Source: Anoplopoma fimbria (taxonomy: Eukaryota > Chordata > Actinopteri > Perciformes > Anoplopomatidae). From it: DNA of 64,000 bases. Made by a program: the position numbers and the translations under genes. Shown here piece after piece: positions 9,540-23,344 of this stretch. The DNA is taken from NCBI RefSeq assembly GCF_027596085.1, contig NC_072459.1, positions 20,604,555 through 20,668,554 on the forward strand. The letters run 5' to 3'. Numbering within the stretch: the stretch's first letter is position 1; every line of letters starts with the position of its first letter. The notes under the pieces are model-generated. The model saw only the letters and a program-made list of their open reading frames with translations. It searched no databases and had not been told where the DNA came from.

Positions 9540-11070
9540 TATAGCTAATGCGTAACAGTCAGCATAAGAGTGTGCCAAGTCCTTCCACCTACCTGGATAT
9601 GTTTCCTGTCACTGTTATTTTTTAAATTATGAGTTTGTTTTGTTCCACGTTATGTTTTTGCTGTTAGGAAAATGATGCAACTTCATTTAATATAGTTGCA
9701 CAACGCACGATGCCAGGATGTTTGTCTGGCCAGAGCAGTGTCCATCCGCACGGAGGACATGAGTCCCGTCACCGCGGTGGTCCGTGTTGCGTGGCCTGCC
9801 ATGTGCACTATTTATAGCCACATGATATGATACGCGTTATCGTGTGTCATACGGTGTTAGCAGCCAATCAAAGAAAAGAAAAAGAAGGTTATACGTGTTG
9901 ACATGCACGTTGAGAGCCCACCTAAAAGGCAAAGTTGAACATAGTTTCGAAACTCGGCCATAAGAGGATGGAACTTGGTTTAAAACCCATTCCTTCATAC
10001 AGACAGACAGGTGATTTATTTGTGCAAGTCCTGAGGCATCGCAAAGCAAAAGTTTGCTGTGATTGGTCTGCTCACCATCAGCTTCCCTTTGTCCATCAGC
10101 GTGTGATATTTTGTTTGTGGTTTTCTTAGAATTTGAATTGGCTGAGTACTTTTTCATAAGAACAAAAATGTTAATATTTTTTTTTTTTATCCCCATTTGC
10201 CCCGAAGAGCATATGTGTTTAAACTGGCAAACGCATTCCCTGTGAGGTTGTGAAAACCAGATTTGAATGCAGCTCTTGTAGGTTTCAAAATTTAGATACA
10301 AGAAGTCTGTTTTATACTGAATTATGATATGTAGATCACACATCCTTGACCCATGGAACAGCTCTTTTTTTTTTTTTTTGTTGGCAAGAAATGAGTCAAG
10401 TCAGGCAATAGTTAGGGGGAACCTCCCACATACAACCTTGGAGCTGCTAAGAAACCAGGAAAGGGGGTGATCTTATTTGCACATGAATATGGAAGATTAT
10501 TAGTATGAATAATTATTTGTTTACGAGCATCCTCGCTGACATGGCGGCTGCCCAAGAAGCTCATCGGTAAAAAAAAAAGAAAAATGATACAGAATTCAGG
10601 ACAGGCCTCACATGGGATTATCTCGACTCGTTATTCTCCCACTTATAGCAGTAGCTCACCTCATTTTTTTTTATCTTTAAAGGGTAAGGCTATATTGGGA
10701 AATCGTGCCAGATATCTCAGTTGCGTGTTGGTTTAGTCAGAATGCACTGGAGGCATCTGTCAATCAGTGTCAGGATTCTATGACACACACAAATAAACTG
10801 CACATCACTGCAGAAATGAGCTGCAGAGCAGGTTATTGATTTCACTGAATGTGTTCGGAAGCAGAAAGGAAATGTGACCGACCGTCATGAAATAAAACAC
10901 AACGCATGCTTGGTCCCAAGTAAAGTTTATGTATTTATTAGACCTTCATTATGAGGATTATCAGTCAGGTTGTAACGGCCGTGCTCAGCATATGTGTGAT
11001 GTTCAGCGTAGGAGCATGAGAAACAAATACAGCAATCATGTAGGGCTGTGTAAATAATTGGGGTAATTGT
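9540..11070. other. Non-coding, mostly unique
   Basis: No gene or known repeat was recognised. The stretch would be intron if the first exon at 9355 is real. It has T runs at about 10172 and 10365. Confidence 0.5.
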
Positions 11071-11073
11071 ATC

Positions 11074-11075
<2 letters not shown>

Positions 11076-11107
<32 letters not shown>
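11076..11107. repeat. (TG)n microsatellite
   Basis: 32-bp TG array. Confidence 0.95.
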
Positions 11108-11109
<2 letters not shown>

Positions 11110-11110
<1 letters not shown>

Positions 11111-11590
11111 CCCACCACATGATGATCCAGTCTCGTGTGATCTCCCTCTTGGCCGTCGCTGCCAGCGTGATGTCATCCCTCGGTGTATATACAGAATATT
11201 ATGCTTTAATGTTTTTCGCCCTGGCCTTGACAGTTCCCTGGAAAAACAAATAAAGGCTTCATCAGGCCACGATCGCATCATGTGGCGCGTGATCTTTTTG
11301 CCGTTTAGTTTAAAGATGGGGAAACTCTGTAGCGCACTCAAAGGGCGTCAATATTTAGGGCGGTGAGCTCAGATAATGAGTTTTTAAGCCGTTGAAGCTG
11401 TTGCAGCACAAGGTACGATCATGTGAGGCGTTCTTTGATGGGACGTTGGTGTTGCATTACATTTATTTATAAGAAGAAGAAAGAAAAAAACTGTCACTTT
11501 TGACAATCAAAGGGTCTTGGGCTTAAATTGGTTGCATGTTTCTCTTTAAAATTCACAAAACTGGGGTTAAGGCATTAAAAAAAAGCAGAC
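11110..11590. other. Non-coding unique sequence
   Basis: Nothing recognised. Confidence 0.5.
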
Positions 11591-11990
11591 TTAAAGGGGC
11601 ACCCCAGTGATTTTAGTGTTGTGCTTGTGTAAAGTCGAGGGACTTATGAGGGACTGATTAAAACAAAAACGGTCCAAATCGAAGCAGCAGATGTCAAGAT
11701 ATCCGGACTATCTAACCCTCTTGTGAGTTGAGATTCACAAAAGCTGGATCCTACAGTTCCCATAATGCAACTCAGTAGCATAAGTCATTAAAGCTTTCCT
11801 TCTTGTTAGGACCCTCATTTTTCAGACTCCAATACCCGAGTTTGTAACAGGCTTACTGTCAAACATTTGATGCCAAGTTTCAATTCAAGATGACATCACC
11901 ATGACATAATCAGGGTCATTTCCTCAGGCCTTGGAGGGACACTTTAGAGTGCTGCAGGGATGACGTCATTTTGTAGGCCAAGATAATGAG
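11590..11990. repeat. Probable dispersed repeat remnant
   Basis: Begins TTAAAGGGGCACCCCAGTGA and includes TGCAACTCAGTAGCA, phrases I associate with a teleost interspersed repeat. It is diverged and the ends are uncertain. Confidence 0.45.
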
Positions 11991-11999
11991 CTCTGTGGC

Positions 12000-13330
12000 G
12001 AACACATTTTGTTCAGCAGGATGATCTTCACAAATGAGCAACACTTTTATGATTTTTTTTTTGAAGCGTGAATGCAATCAGTGTAAGTAAAAAGCTATCT
12101 AGTGCTATAAACAAGGTACATCAACGTCACATTACTTCACGTTACTAACACTAAGCCAAAGGCCGACCAGTGTTTGGTATGTCCGTTCTGGACTACTGTA
12201 GAAAAATGGTGCTGCAGCATGGCGGCCTCCGTGAAGAGGACCTGCTCGCTTTATGGACATGAAGGGCTCATTCTAAGCAAATGCAAACACAACAATTCTT
12301 ATTTTCAGGTGATCATACACTAATTAAAACATACTTATTTTTACTATATGACATTTCTGCCAATAGACCCCAAGTGAATGCTACACATGGTTCCTTATTT
12401 ACAAGGTACAGGCTAACAAAAAGAGCAACATAAAAGCTGATATGCAGCTTAACACTCCTCTTGTTTGTTGTTTATCCAATATTCCATGTCAGCCCTTGAA
12501 ACGTCTGTAAAATAATTAAAATTAAAACACGCTCTCTCGGGAACACAAAGTGATACCTCTTCTAATGGAGCATTGACTCTTGAAAAGATGAATGGTAATC
12601 TGGGGGGGCCTGAAGTGAGTATTGAAAATGTAAAACAGTGAAAAAGGAAAGAACACTGTGAGTGAGTCTACTCACCTGTTCCCAATGCAGCTGTAAAGTT
12701 TTCTTATAAAACAAGCGACTGTGTGACTTCAGACTCGAGATCAGATTCGTTTGCTTTGGAAACGACACAGACGGATTTCTTGAACTCGATTTAACGACAA
12801 CGCTCAGACTTTCTTGAGATGGATATTTTCTTTTCAGCGTCTCATCAAGCTCAGGCTGATCACATTACAGCCCCTAACTCTTCCATCTCATTTCTAACTC
12901 TGCCCTCCATTACTTTATCAAGACTTAACCCTCACATTAATTGGTTTCACAAGACACCCCAGACTGCACACCAGCTGTGTAACCGAGTAATTTGAATCTA
13001 CTTAATTTGGGAAGGTGTTGGTATCTTCTGCCTTCTGAGTTTAATTTGGAAAAAAAAAACAATACATGTATTTTCTCTCTTCGCTCTCGTCTTTAGGGCC
13101 TTAATGAGGAATTAGAGCCAATAGCATAATTCATTAAACAGAGCTTGCCAGCTATTTATCACTGTAACAATATTAGCATATTTGTTTAAATTTTCAACAT
13201 TGTTTTTTAATTTATTTTTTTAGCATTCGTAACCAGCATTTTTAATAATCTGGCATCGAATGCATCGTACCAAATTGAATGCTGAAAAAGAACCAGTGGC
13301 AAGCCCCAGAAACATACTAAAAATCCTTTA
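12000..13330. other. AT-rich non-coding DNA
   Basis: No gene or clear repeat. Repeat-poor sequence at 13000-13210 with GAATTAGAGCC and AATTCATTA could be regulatory. Confidence 0.4.
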
Positions 13331-13331
13331 T

Positions 13332-13333
<2 letters not shown>

Positions 13334-13397
<64 letters not shown>
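13334..13397. repeat. (AC)n microsatellite
   Basis: 64-bp AC array. Confidence 0.98.
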
Positions 13398-13399
<2 letters not shown>

Positions 13400-14388
13400 C
13401 TCTAATTACCTCCTCCCCTGCTCTCCCTGTCTCATTCCTCACCTCCTGAGACGCAGGTGTAAAATATCACATTTTTCCAGCGTTTCTCCCTGAGGTGGCG
13501 CTGGCTCGGACTCACACAACGTAAATCTCCCCTTTTTTTTTTTCTCCTACAAACAAGTTCCCCCGCCTCCCGTCCCCTCCCTCTCTTTGATGTGCTTGCC
13601 ACATCTGCACAGGTTTGTTAGCTTGTTACCAGGTGAAGAATGAGGATACAATTAGGGCTGAATGAAGTGGGGACTCTGTAGGATGTCGGTTATGTTTCTG
13701 CAGAGGAAGAGAAAAAAAGGAAAAGCTGTTAAGCTCGCAGAGTTGACTCTGCGAACGGTTAGGAAAGAATGGTTGATATATCCAATGCCAGGACAGATGG
13801 CCAACTTTAGATCTGACTTATTGACATCTGATAGATGCAGCTGAGGTTATGCAGAGATCCAGAGTCATGGTTGCACCCAAGCAATAGGGTGTTCAGTAGG
13901 CTTCTTTGCATGCCTGTGACAGAACAGGAGGCGCTAAGTCCCGCCCCTCAAATGCAGGCCAATCAAAGCATCGGCCCGTTGCGATACACAAAGAAGTTGG
14001 AAAGGAGATGTTTCTAAAACAATGTGTTTCTACTGGGTTTTAACAAGTGACTGCGGAAGTGTCTACAACTTGCATTTTCTCTCCTGACCATCAGGAGGCG
14101 ATGAGGCTATGAGGAAATGACTCTACTTCTCACTTGATTTATTACCTCAGTAAACATTATAAACATGAGTTTATGGTCTCAATCTCTAGTTTCAAGTCTT
14201 CGTCAATACAGCATGATTTTCACTTAAGAGACACTTAATCTCAAATTGCTCCCGAAGGCTGTGCAATTGGTGTGTGATTGGGTGTTAATGATTAGTTTGT
14301 TCTGATGGGCAGTAGTAACTCGGAATTTTTAAGTTGTCGAAGTTGTCTGGTCCGCGGCGTTCAAACTAACACAACAGTTTGATTGATC
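13400..14388. other. Non-coding unique sequence
   Basis: C/T-rich at 13400-13600, then mixed composition. No gene was seen. Confidence 0.5.
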
Positions 14389-14736
14389 TTAGCCTAGCTT
14401 AGCATAAAGACTGGAGACCATGACAGCTAGCCTGGCTCTGTCCAAAGTTAAAAAAGATGCCTGCCAACACTTCTAAATTTTACTAATTAACACTAAAATG
14501 TATAAAGGACCTGTTGTGTTTTTAAGGGGACATATATGTGCTTGAACTATTGGTGCAAACCTCCGGCGTCTCTCTGTTATGGTTAGGTTGCCAGGTTTGG
14601 CACCTTTTACATTTATATTCATGTAAAGGTTTTAACAAACCGCGTTAAAGGTGTTGGTAGTCAAGTCTTTTAAAACATTTAGATAGAGCCAGGCTAGCTC
14701 TTTCCCTCTGCCTTTAGTCTTTAAGTGAGGCTAGCT
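14389..14736. mobile_element. Palindromic non-autonomous element (decayed)
   Basis: The left end (14389-14446) reads TTAGCCTAGCTTAGCATAAA then GACTGGAG and AGCTAGCCTGGCTCTGTCC. The right end (14681-14736) reads AGATAGAGCCAGGCTAGCTC then TTTAGTCTTTAAG and GGCTAGCTAA, the imperfect reverse complement. I recognise AGCTAGCCTGGCTCTGTCC as part of a very common percomorph repeat. It is foldback or MITE-like with no coding capacity. Confidence 0.7.
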
Positions 14737-14739
14737 AAA

Positions 14740-15480
14740 CAGCCCCTGACCCTAGGTCTGTACTACTTTCTGTATTGCAAACATTAGAGTTAAAATCAAA
14801 ACCTTGTTATCTAGAAACATTTTACATCTTTAACGTTGAAATACATATTTTGGCCACTTAGAGGCAGTGGAAACAAGCTGTGAACATCAACATATTATCA
14901 CCTTTTAAGTTGACATGGTGAACGTGTCAGTTTCTATTTACACATCCAGCAGCTAAGGGGCAACATTTTCATTCATTTGAGCCATGATTCTGAGCACCTG
15001 ATGAATGCTAGTTATTAACTTTGTCTACTGTTTGGAGCTGTGTGAATAGTGTAGGAGGGTTTTAGAGCTATTTTGCTAGAAACAGCTGCCCGATACGGTC
15101 TAAAAACTTGATGCGAGCCATTAGAATGAACTAAAACAGTTAAGTTTTGGGCCAGACAATTCAAACAACAGAAAATAAAAACACTATAAAGCTTTCGGGT
15201 CTAAAAAAAATGAATTGGCGAAATTAATTGCCAAAATTTGCCTCTATACTTTTGTTGGACCAAATTAAAGCAGGCACTTGGACTCGTCTTGACTCCATCC
15301 ACGAGTGTCTTGAATATTTGTTTTTGACAAATTCTATTGCTTCTTTATTGCTCAGTAGCTTAGTTTGCTAACTGGCTAATGGCGGCTTCCTGGCTGGTTT
15401 GGAACAGTTGTATGAGATTACGTAGTTCTGCCCACATAGTTGTTTGATTGAAAACAATTGCATTTACATTTACTTCAATG
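14740..15480. other. Non-coding sequence
   Basis: Nothing clearly recognised. Some GCTAGC/TTAGC phrases suggest further repeat debris. Confidence 0.4.
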
Positions 15481-15760
15481 TAGGGTTACACCGATCCTAC
15501 GATTTAGCTCCGGATGACAATACCTGGGCTTTGAGTATTACGGGGATAATTCTTTGTGCGAGGCAACATCAGGCATGACTTAAACACTGCTTTCTTAAAA
15601 CGAAACCAAAAAATACATACATTTATTGAATTGTCATTTTTTGAAATGACAGTATCGAATACCAGATCGGCCATTGTCCCTGATACCTGATCCAGCCATT
15701 TGACTCAGTATCTGACCGAAATCCAATATCGGTCAGATACTGACAGTTTCTGCTTATAAC
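15480..15760. repeat. Decayed dispersed repeat with hairpin
   Basis: TAGGGTTACACCGATCCTAC followed by several ATACC/GTATC and ATCGG phrases typical of a teleost ACCGATAC-type element. It contains a perfect 14-bp inverted repeat, CAGTATCTGACCGA (15706-15719) against TCGGTCAGATACTG (15729-15742), with a 9-nt loop. Confidence 0.5.
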
Positions 15761-15764
15761 TGCC

Positions 15765-17130
15765 TTTTTTTGATTCAATAGATATCTATTGTCTCAAGAA
15801 TACCTTAAACACCTGAACATGAAACCTGTGGTTGATTAACAGGTTAATATTCCCCCCCTCAGTGTCCCGAACCAATTAGCAGGGAGTGGAAGTGGGTTAT
15901 AAAACCCTCCAAGAGCGGGTCTACTTTGCTGCTGAGTTAACCAGCTGCTCTTACCGACCACGTGCAACGTTGTTTTGTGTTGTCATGGAACACGCTCCGT
16001 ACAAATGTAGTTCCAAATACAAACATTTAATAGTATCATACAGACATTAACAAGTTAAAGGCTACTTTGTATTTACGATCAATTATACCCTTCTGTAGTC
16101 TAGGAAACAGGTGATGTATTCATTTAATTGTTGAGTATTGTATTTATATACAACATATTTTTATGATTTTTTTACCCCATCATTTTTATCTTCAGCTGTG
16201 CAATACTGACTTAACAGAACAATACTTTAGTGCAATAAGTCAAATGTGCATTACTCTGGTATACTCTGGAATTAACACTGCATTTATGCATACTGTATAT
16301 ATTTAAACTAAGATTCCTATTTTTTTTATACTATTCTTGCATTATTACACACTTAATCGTAGCTCCCATTTTTCAGCTTTAAAATTTGCACTGCTGTTTT
16401 GAATTGTAGAATTCATACTTCACATATTTCTTATTTATATTTTGTGCTAATTTTGAATTGAAGTATAGTGCACTTGTTTTTACATACTTATTTATTGTTT
16501 ATTTCTTAGCTTTCTCTCATTTATATATGTCTTTTCTAGAATGGGAGTAAGTGTTTCTGATTCTGATGTTTATTTATAGTGAGAGGGAAGTTCTTCCCGT
16601 AGCTTGCTGCTACACGATAAAAAGGGTGCTTCATTCAGCTGGAGTTGGAGGGTGTTTTGGGCCGGATTGGAATTGGGCCTATGTGTGACTGGACCACGGA
16701 GCAACACAAAGAGTTCAGAGCTCACAAATGGGGCTAGTTCGTACTCGCACCCATGTGATTTAAATCTCCTCATCCCGCTCGTGCACACAAAGTGCCAAGA
16801 CTAATTTCCCCCCAAAATCACTGAGCGGATCTCTCTAATACATCACACATACATAATAAGGAGACTCAAAGTGTGACTTTGACCCAGAAAAAAAATCGGA
16901 ATGTCCTCTTCAGTTCTTTGGCTTGGGTTCTGAAATTTCCTCGTCCGCCTCTCCACTTTGTTTGCAGTCATAGGGACACTGTCTGCGCTCCCCACCGATA
17001 AAATCTGACAACCATTCCAGTGTTGTATTACACTCCGTCTCAGCCACCAAAAGAGTCAACATCCCAGACATCAAATGATCCGCGCTTATTCTAGCTCCAG
17101 GCCGGCCATATGGATTCGGCATATGCTCCA
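15765..17130. other. AT-rich non-coding DNA
   Basis: No gene or known repeat was recognised; strongly AT-rich at 16120-16560. Confidence 0.5.
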
Positions 17131-17142
17131 TATATATATATA

Positions 17143-17176
<34 letters not shown>
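17131..17176. repeat. (TA)n microsatellite
   Basis: Two TA blocks split by TTTATTTC. Confidence 0.9.
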
Positions 17177-17179
17177 GAA

Positions 17180-18930
17180 AAACACACATATATAATTAAT
17201 ACCATGCTCCATCAAAACTAAAGGAAAGTAGGCCAGTGCTGCAGGGAGCTACATCAAACAATCAGTAGAACAATATGGACAGAAATACGCCTTATTCATT
17301 AACTTACTTTTTTAAATGTTATCCTTTTGTTTATAATTATTGCTAAGCCGCTTTCAGGCCGATCATTTTTTTTTACTTTAAAAAGCGACTCAAACCTGTC
17401 GGACAGAGACAACTACAGCCACCAAGCTTGTTCCGTGCTACTCTGTGATTATCAACAGAGTCAAATACATCCTTCAGCTGCACCGGGCAGTTTAAGGGCT
17501 TAGCAGAAAGCCCCGGGAGCTTGACAAGGCCGCCATTTAGTGGGACAAATGGTTTCCCTCCGGTGTTCCCCCACATATCAATGGTGACAAGCCAGAGGTT
17601 GGATGGCGAGGCCGAACGCCATGAGGAGTGTTGTCTTACTCACTTGGATTCTAACTTTCTTTTTTCTTTTAACCGACTGAATGCTTCACGTGGCCCCTCG
17701 CTAAACAAAAAAAACGATGTTAATCAATCCTCCTGCGGGACATGGAGTGAAATCACGCACACAGGTGCCCCTTCCTTTGTCTTTGCGGCAAAAAAAAAAG
17801 AAAAGGGAAAGGACATGTGCTGTAACCTCTCATTCTGAAGGATATGAATAGCCGGCGTCTCCAGCCGCAGCTCGGCCAGGCCCAGAGTCTGGGATTTATT
17901 ATAGAGCCGTGTGTTTATGCATGTGTCTGTGCATGCATGTTCTCCCGAGTGCAATCCCGTGTCGCCGTGTGCGCATATGTAAATGCTTAAGTCACCTAAC
18001 GTCTGTCTAAATTCCCAGCAAGAGATTGTTTACCTCACATGCCAGTTTAAATAGCATAACTTTACATTTTGTTCGCTGGCCACAAGCCATGTTTATTCCT
18101 GTTTTTTGGGTCCGTGTTTGTTTTCTGCTTTAAGGTATGTTGAGGGACGGGGAACGTTCTGGAAAATGGGATTATTACATCTCCTCTATCCAGCAACTGA
18201 ACTTAAAGCTCCCACTCTTCAACTTCCTTTCCCCTTAAATCACAGAACCAGCGTTATTTTCATCACCCTATTTTCATTTTAAGTCCACGTCTAACAGGTT
18301 TAGTCAATATCCAAAAACAGGCATTCAAATTTAGCCCAGCGAGAACCAATTTGTACCAGCTTGGACTAAAAAAGTAGTTGCCACGGGCCAGCCAACCATC
18401 CCTGATCCAGATCCTCAGTCTGTGGTTCCCTTCCCCGTCCATGTTGTCTGGCCTGGCCCGCCTCTAATTGACAGCAGAACCGCAATGGATGCTCATTCAG
18501 AGCCCAAGTCTCTGCTGGCGCGTCCCGCGGCATACAAATGAACCACGCTGAATGGAAATAAACACTTGGAATAAACACTTCAGCTGCATCTATCAGTGAA
18601 TGCAGCGCAGCAACTTCGCAGCGGCTGGCCAAGGGGCTTGTGTTTGTGCGCACATGCGGGCAGACGTATGGCCTCTGTGTGCGCAAGTCTGTGCCGAGTG
18701 TGTGTCCCATGTGTGTGTGTGTGAATGATTTGTGCTGAATCAGTGCGCGCTGACAGAAAAGTGACCATGCAGGTGAAATAGCAGGGACAGGAAATGCCAT
18801 TGTGTCAGAGTATTGTGGCCGGGTACGGCGGCTGAACGCTCTGCTCCCCATTCAAGTGTTGGTGACCCACAGGGCCCGGTGCCTCAGGCCTGCATGGCAC
18901 AAGGCTTCGGGTCAGGCAGCACACACCGTC
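17180..18930. other. Unique non-coding sequence
   Basis: Repeat-poor and mixed in composition; 17830-17900 and 18360-18560 look complex enough to be candidate regulatory DNA. No gene was recognised. Confidence 0.35.
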
Positions 18931-18931
18931 G

Positions 18932-19060
<129 letters not shown>

Positions 19061-19356
19061 AATAAAGTACATATCTGGTGGGGGGTTGGACTTGAGGATG
19101 ATTAATAAATAGGTCAATATAAGAAGCAGCCGGATGAGGAGGATTCTTACATCCATAATCTTTGTTTACAGGTTTTCAGTCAGCTTTTCTGTGTGTTTTT
19201 AAATTCCCTGAACATAAAGACCTGGTCCATGAGTGAATAAATGACTGTTGTGTTACATTTCAGGCAACCGAAACCTTTCTGTTGAACGAAGAACCCTCCA
19301 GAGGTCCTGGGATGCCTGAATGCTTTGTAGTATCAGATTCATACAGGGTATGCACC

Positions 19357-19396
<40 letters not shown>

Positions 19397-19720
19397 CTTA
19401 TATATATTATTTGATTTTTATTTAGTTATGGTTTTATTTGTTTTTATTGTTATTATATATATATATATATTTATATATATATAATGTATATATATATATA
19501 TTATTTTATTTATTTTTTATTTTATTCATATAATTATTATGATTACTCGTATTATGCTTACATTTTTTTTTCTTCTTGTTTTATATTTCATTTTATTAAT
19601 TAATATTATTATTATTACTAGTATTATTAGAATTCTTATTTTTTTTGTTTTATTATCAGCATTATCATTATTATAATTATTAGTATCAAGAGCATTAGTA
19701 TTAGTATTCTTCATTCTTTC
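19357..19720. repeat. (ATT)n and AT-rich simple-sequence cluster
   Basis: Pure ATT array at 19357-19395, TA blocks at 19456-19500, then scattered ATT/AGT units to about 19720. No gene. Confidence 0.9.
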
Positions 19721-19729
19721 ATGTGTTGT

Positions 19730-22700
19730 ACTTAATGTGTTGTTTGAGTCATTACTCATTACTCTGACTGACAGTCTGTTTTCATGCTCTCGGTAATTGC
19801 ACCACAATCATAATGTCATTCACAGCTCCCTCTACTCAGCTGCAAACCATTACAATCATTATTTCCACACGCACATTTAAGAAAAAGTGGGGGGGGGGCT
19901 TTGCAACATCACTGAAGCCCCCTCGCCTCATGGGAGCGAAAAATGATGACAATCATGTGCAGCGTACCTCGTTGTACGAAAGCAAAGGAGTCGAAAAGTT
20001 ACAGAAAGTGAGCAAAAAAGAAAGAAGAAAAATCCTACCAGAGCACAGAGTGGATTTATCACGATCCACATAGTGATAGAGAACGGTAATAAAAACAAAG
20101 GAGTGGGGATGGGGAGGGTGAGAGGAGAGAAGGGGGAGGCTTGGGGGGGAGGACTGAAAATGTGATTGTTAATGAGGTGGGAGCCGGTTTTCTAGGCTAC
20201 AGTCTTTGTTTCCCAGAGTTAAGACTCACGCCAAGTCTCACACAGAATCTGGGTTGCTACAGTGTATCGTGTGTCTCGGGGTGCAGAAACGAACCATTAT
20301 GGCTGTAATGGAGGAGCGCGGCTGGTATAGGAGGGGGAGGGGGGCATAGCTGGAAGCTCTATAGGATTCTAAGGGGTCAGCGGGTTCAAGAACATCCACA
20401 GGAGGGTGTCCACCTCCAGCTTCACGCCAGGAGGTCTGCGCTGTTGGGGGCGTTGGTTTTGTATGAAGTGCATCATTGGGCCCTTTCTTTCTCTCTTTAT
20501 TACTGTGTGTGTGTGTGATCTTGGCTTACATGTTAGAGTTCCTGAGGTTTCAAATTGCTTTCAAAAAAGTATCTTAAAGCTGAACGTAACATATGAGTTT
20601 GACTTTTGGAGGAGGTACGCTCCTAATGAGTAAGACGTCGCTGTTGCTTTGTTCAGCTTCTTTAAGCTCCAAACTTTATAGATTGTGACCCCTTAAAATG
20701 AGGACATGTTTACTCGGCTGTGACTGTAGTGCGTATGTGAGATACTAGGAGATCTCATTGTCAAAATTGTTCCATTTGAAGGATTTTAAAAGGGCAGTAA
20801 GTGTCAAAAATATCCATCTAATCAAGTAGTTCCTGTCTACGTTTAAGTCCTGACACCTGAGCGTCAAAAACCTGCATGTTCAGTGAGCTCGTTGATGTTC
20901 CCAATCAAAAAATCAACTCCCAATAGAAAAATCAACAAGAACTTGCTTGAAATAAGTGTCTACATCTAGAAACAAAGGCGTGTTACTGCTCCAGAATGAA
21001 GAAAAACGTCGAAATGGCAAGTAAAACAATGAATCCCATACACTGTCCTGTATCACTTACTTCATCTTTTGACGACGTTTTGGTCCTCAGACAAAGTTCG
21101 GACGGATTAACAAACCACATAAATATTCAGACCAGAGGCTCTCACCCGGGAAATCGGAGGACGCCAGCAACACTTTTTGGTATGAATACAAATTAAGGTC
21201 AATGAGCTCTTCAAATTTAAAAACATGTGATACTGAGCTCCTCTATTTGCAAACAGACGTAGTAAATTTACTAATTAAATAGAACACATCAAATAATACG
21301 GCCCTCGAGGGACATTTATTTTATCTCCGCTATTCGTAGGAGTGTGGGGAGATCATGCGTCTGGATGTGTGTGTGTGAGTGTCTGTCTGTCCACGGCTAA
21401 TCTCACATACTACTGCACCCATCCGCTTAATATTTCTGTGCTCATGTATGACTGTATGCTCAAGGACCTCTCCTGGTTGCGGTCACTCACACTTTTTGAA
21501 AAAGCTATTCAGCGTTTTATACCGTCATTGACTCCTCGCTCCTCTTAACCGGCCGGTCCGGGCCGCAAGCGTTCAACAATTTCTTCAGTAGCAAAAGGCA
21601 TTAAATGCAATCGGCTAGTCTGGAAACAAGCCTTACTTACTCTACTATTGCGGGCCACATCTTGGTCTTTGTCATGACTCAAGAACGGCCATGCCTAGAA
21701 AAGTTTCTTTCATTTCGATTTGGAGCATATTCAGATTAATTCCATACTCAAAGTGTTATGATCGATTAGACATGAACAAGTCCCCGTTTTTGTTACCTAT
21801 GTGTTAGTGGGGAGCTTGGGGCGCCTCTAACACAAAGGGTGGCCTAATGGTGCGGGTCCACGAGACCTGCATTTCTATTCCGGTTGCACCATTTGGAGAG
21901 ACGAGGCGTCACGTTGGCCATTCCTCATTTGCATAAAGTTTAAGTCTAGGCTACAAATCAGGATCCTTCCAGCGCAACTCACCACCTCTGGAAACTCCTG
22001 AAAAACAATAAACTAACAGTTGTTGATCTAAAATGGAGACGGATTCAGCAACTGCTTGGCTTATTTCCCATCGCAAAACGAGCCGGCATGTTGGTCCGGT
22101 TTGAAATCCCTGAGCAGACAGCCCATGAGTGAAAGCGTTTGTCCAATCAGGTGCAGTCAGTAAGTGTTTGCTTCGTTGTAGGAATCTGTAGCATGTGTGT
22201 TTTCTTCGTATTCTCACACGACTAATATCCCTTCATTGCTTAAATAAAGCCGGGGGAAATGTTCCATTGCGTACTGGTTCCCTGTTTGGGAAAGGAGGGC
22301 ACCTGTCAATCATCTACCGAGTGACACGCGCATTTAAGTACTCATCCTTCGCGTCCAAAAACCAAAAAGCACCGTCGTGGACATGTACCACAACGCCGTT
22401 CCTTTGCACCTACCACCCACATTGCAGCAATACAAAACCCCTCCGATGTACCCCCACCCCCCCTCAGGTTGGGATCCACTTCTTTAAGCACAGCCCTGCA
22501 TGTTAACTGTGGGACACCGGAGCTGATATCTGCTCAGCTAAAACAGAACATCCACACCTTTTTTTATTTTTCCCTACTCATCTCCCACGTGTTGCGTTTT
22601 TTATTTCCCCTCCCCCCCCCACACACACACACTGTGCGTCTGTGTTTGCGCTTGATCATTTCAGGCAAATGTGCGGCTACCGTCACCCTTGAACAACCTG

Positions 22701-23210
22701 TTCCGCAACACCCCGAGCTCTCCCTGAAGTCGTCAACGCTTTTAATAAACGACACAGCAATCCCTCCTTATTGTTTAATATTAGAAAGGGCCTAATTTTT
22801 TTCTGAAAACGCGGCTGCGCAACAGCTCCTGAGCTGATGGGTGAAAGTCGTTTTTACAGCGAGGTGCCACTCCCCAGCAGTGGTAAAATATGTAGAAATG
22901 CAAAAGCGTGTGAGAAAAAACAAACCAGACCCACCAACCGTAGCATATGGCTCTACCATGTGTTACTTAATGAGAGATTTACTCACACAGACCACTAAAA
23001 ATGTGCGGCTCATTTAAGGAGCCACGGCAGAGGAGTGTTTTTTCGCGTGTGTTGCATGCAAGTCGGCTCCATTAAAAAAGGGAGGGGGAGATGGGGGTTT
23101 GATCCTCGTCTAACCGTGCGCTTTGACCTTTTGCCCTTGCGGTGCTGAGATCAAAGACTTTAAACGTAGCACGCATGAAGTCAATACACCTGCCTGAAGA
23201 GGAACCAAAC
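19730..23210. other. Long non-coding stretch
   Basis: No gene, RNA or confident repeat. A purine-rich patch at 20095-20160 and a run of complex sequence at 20160-20420 are the most promoter- or enhancer-like parts. A CA/C-rich patch lies at 22605-22632. Confidence 0.4.
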
Positions 23211-23216
23211 AGGTGT

Positions 23217-23343
<127 letters not shown>

Positions 23344-23344
23344 G

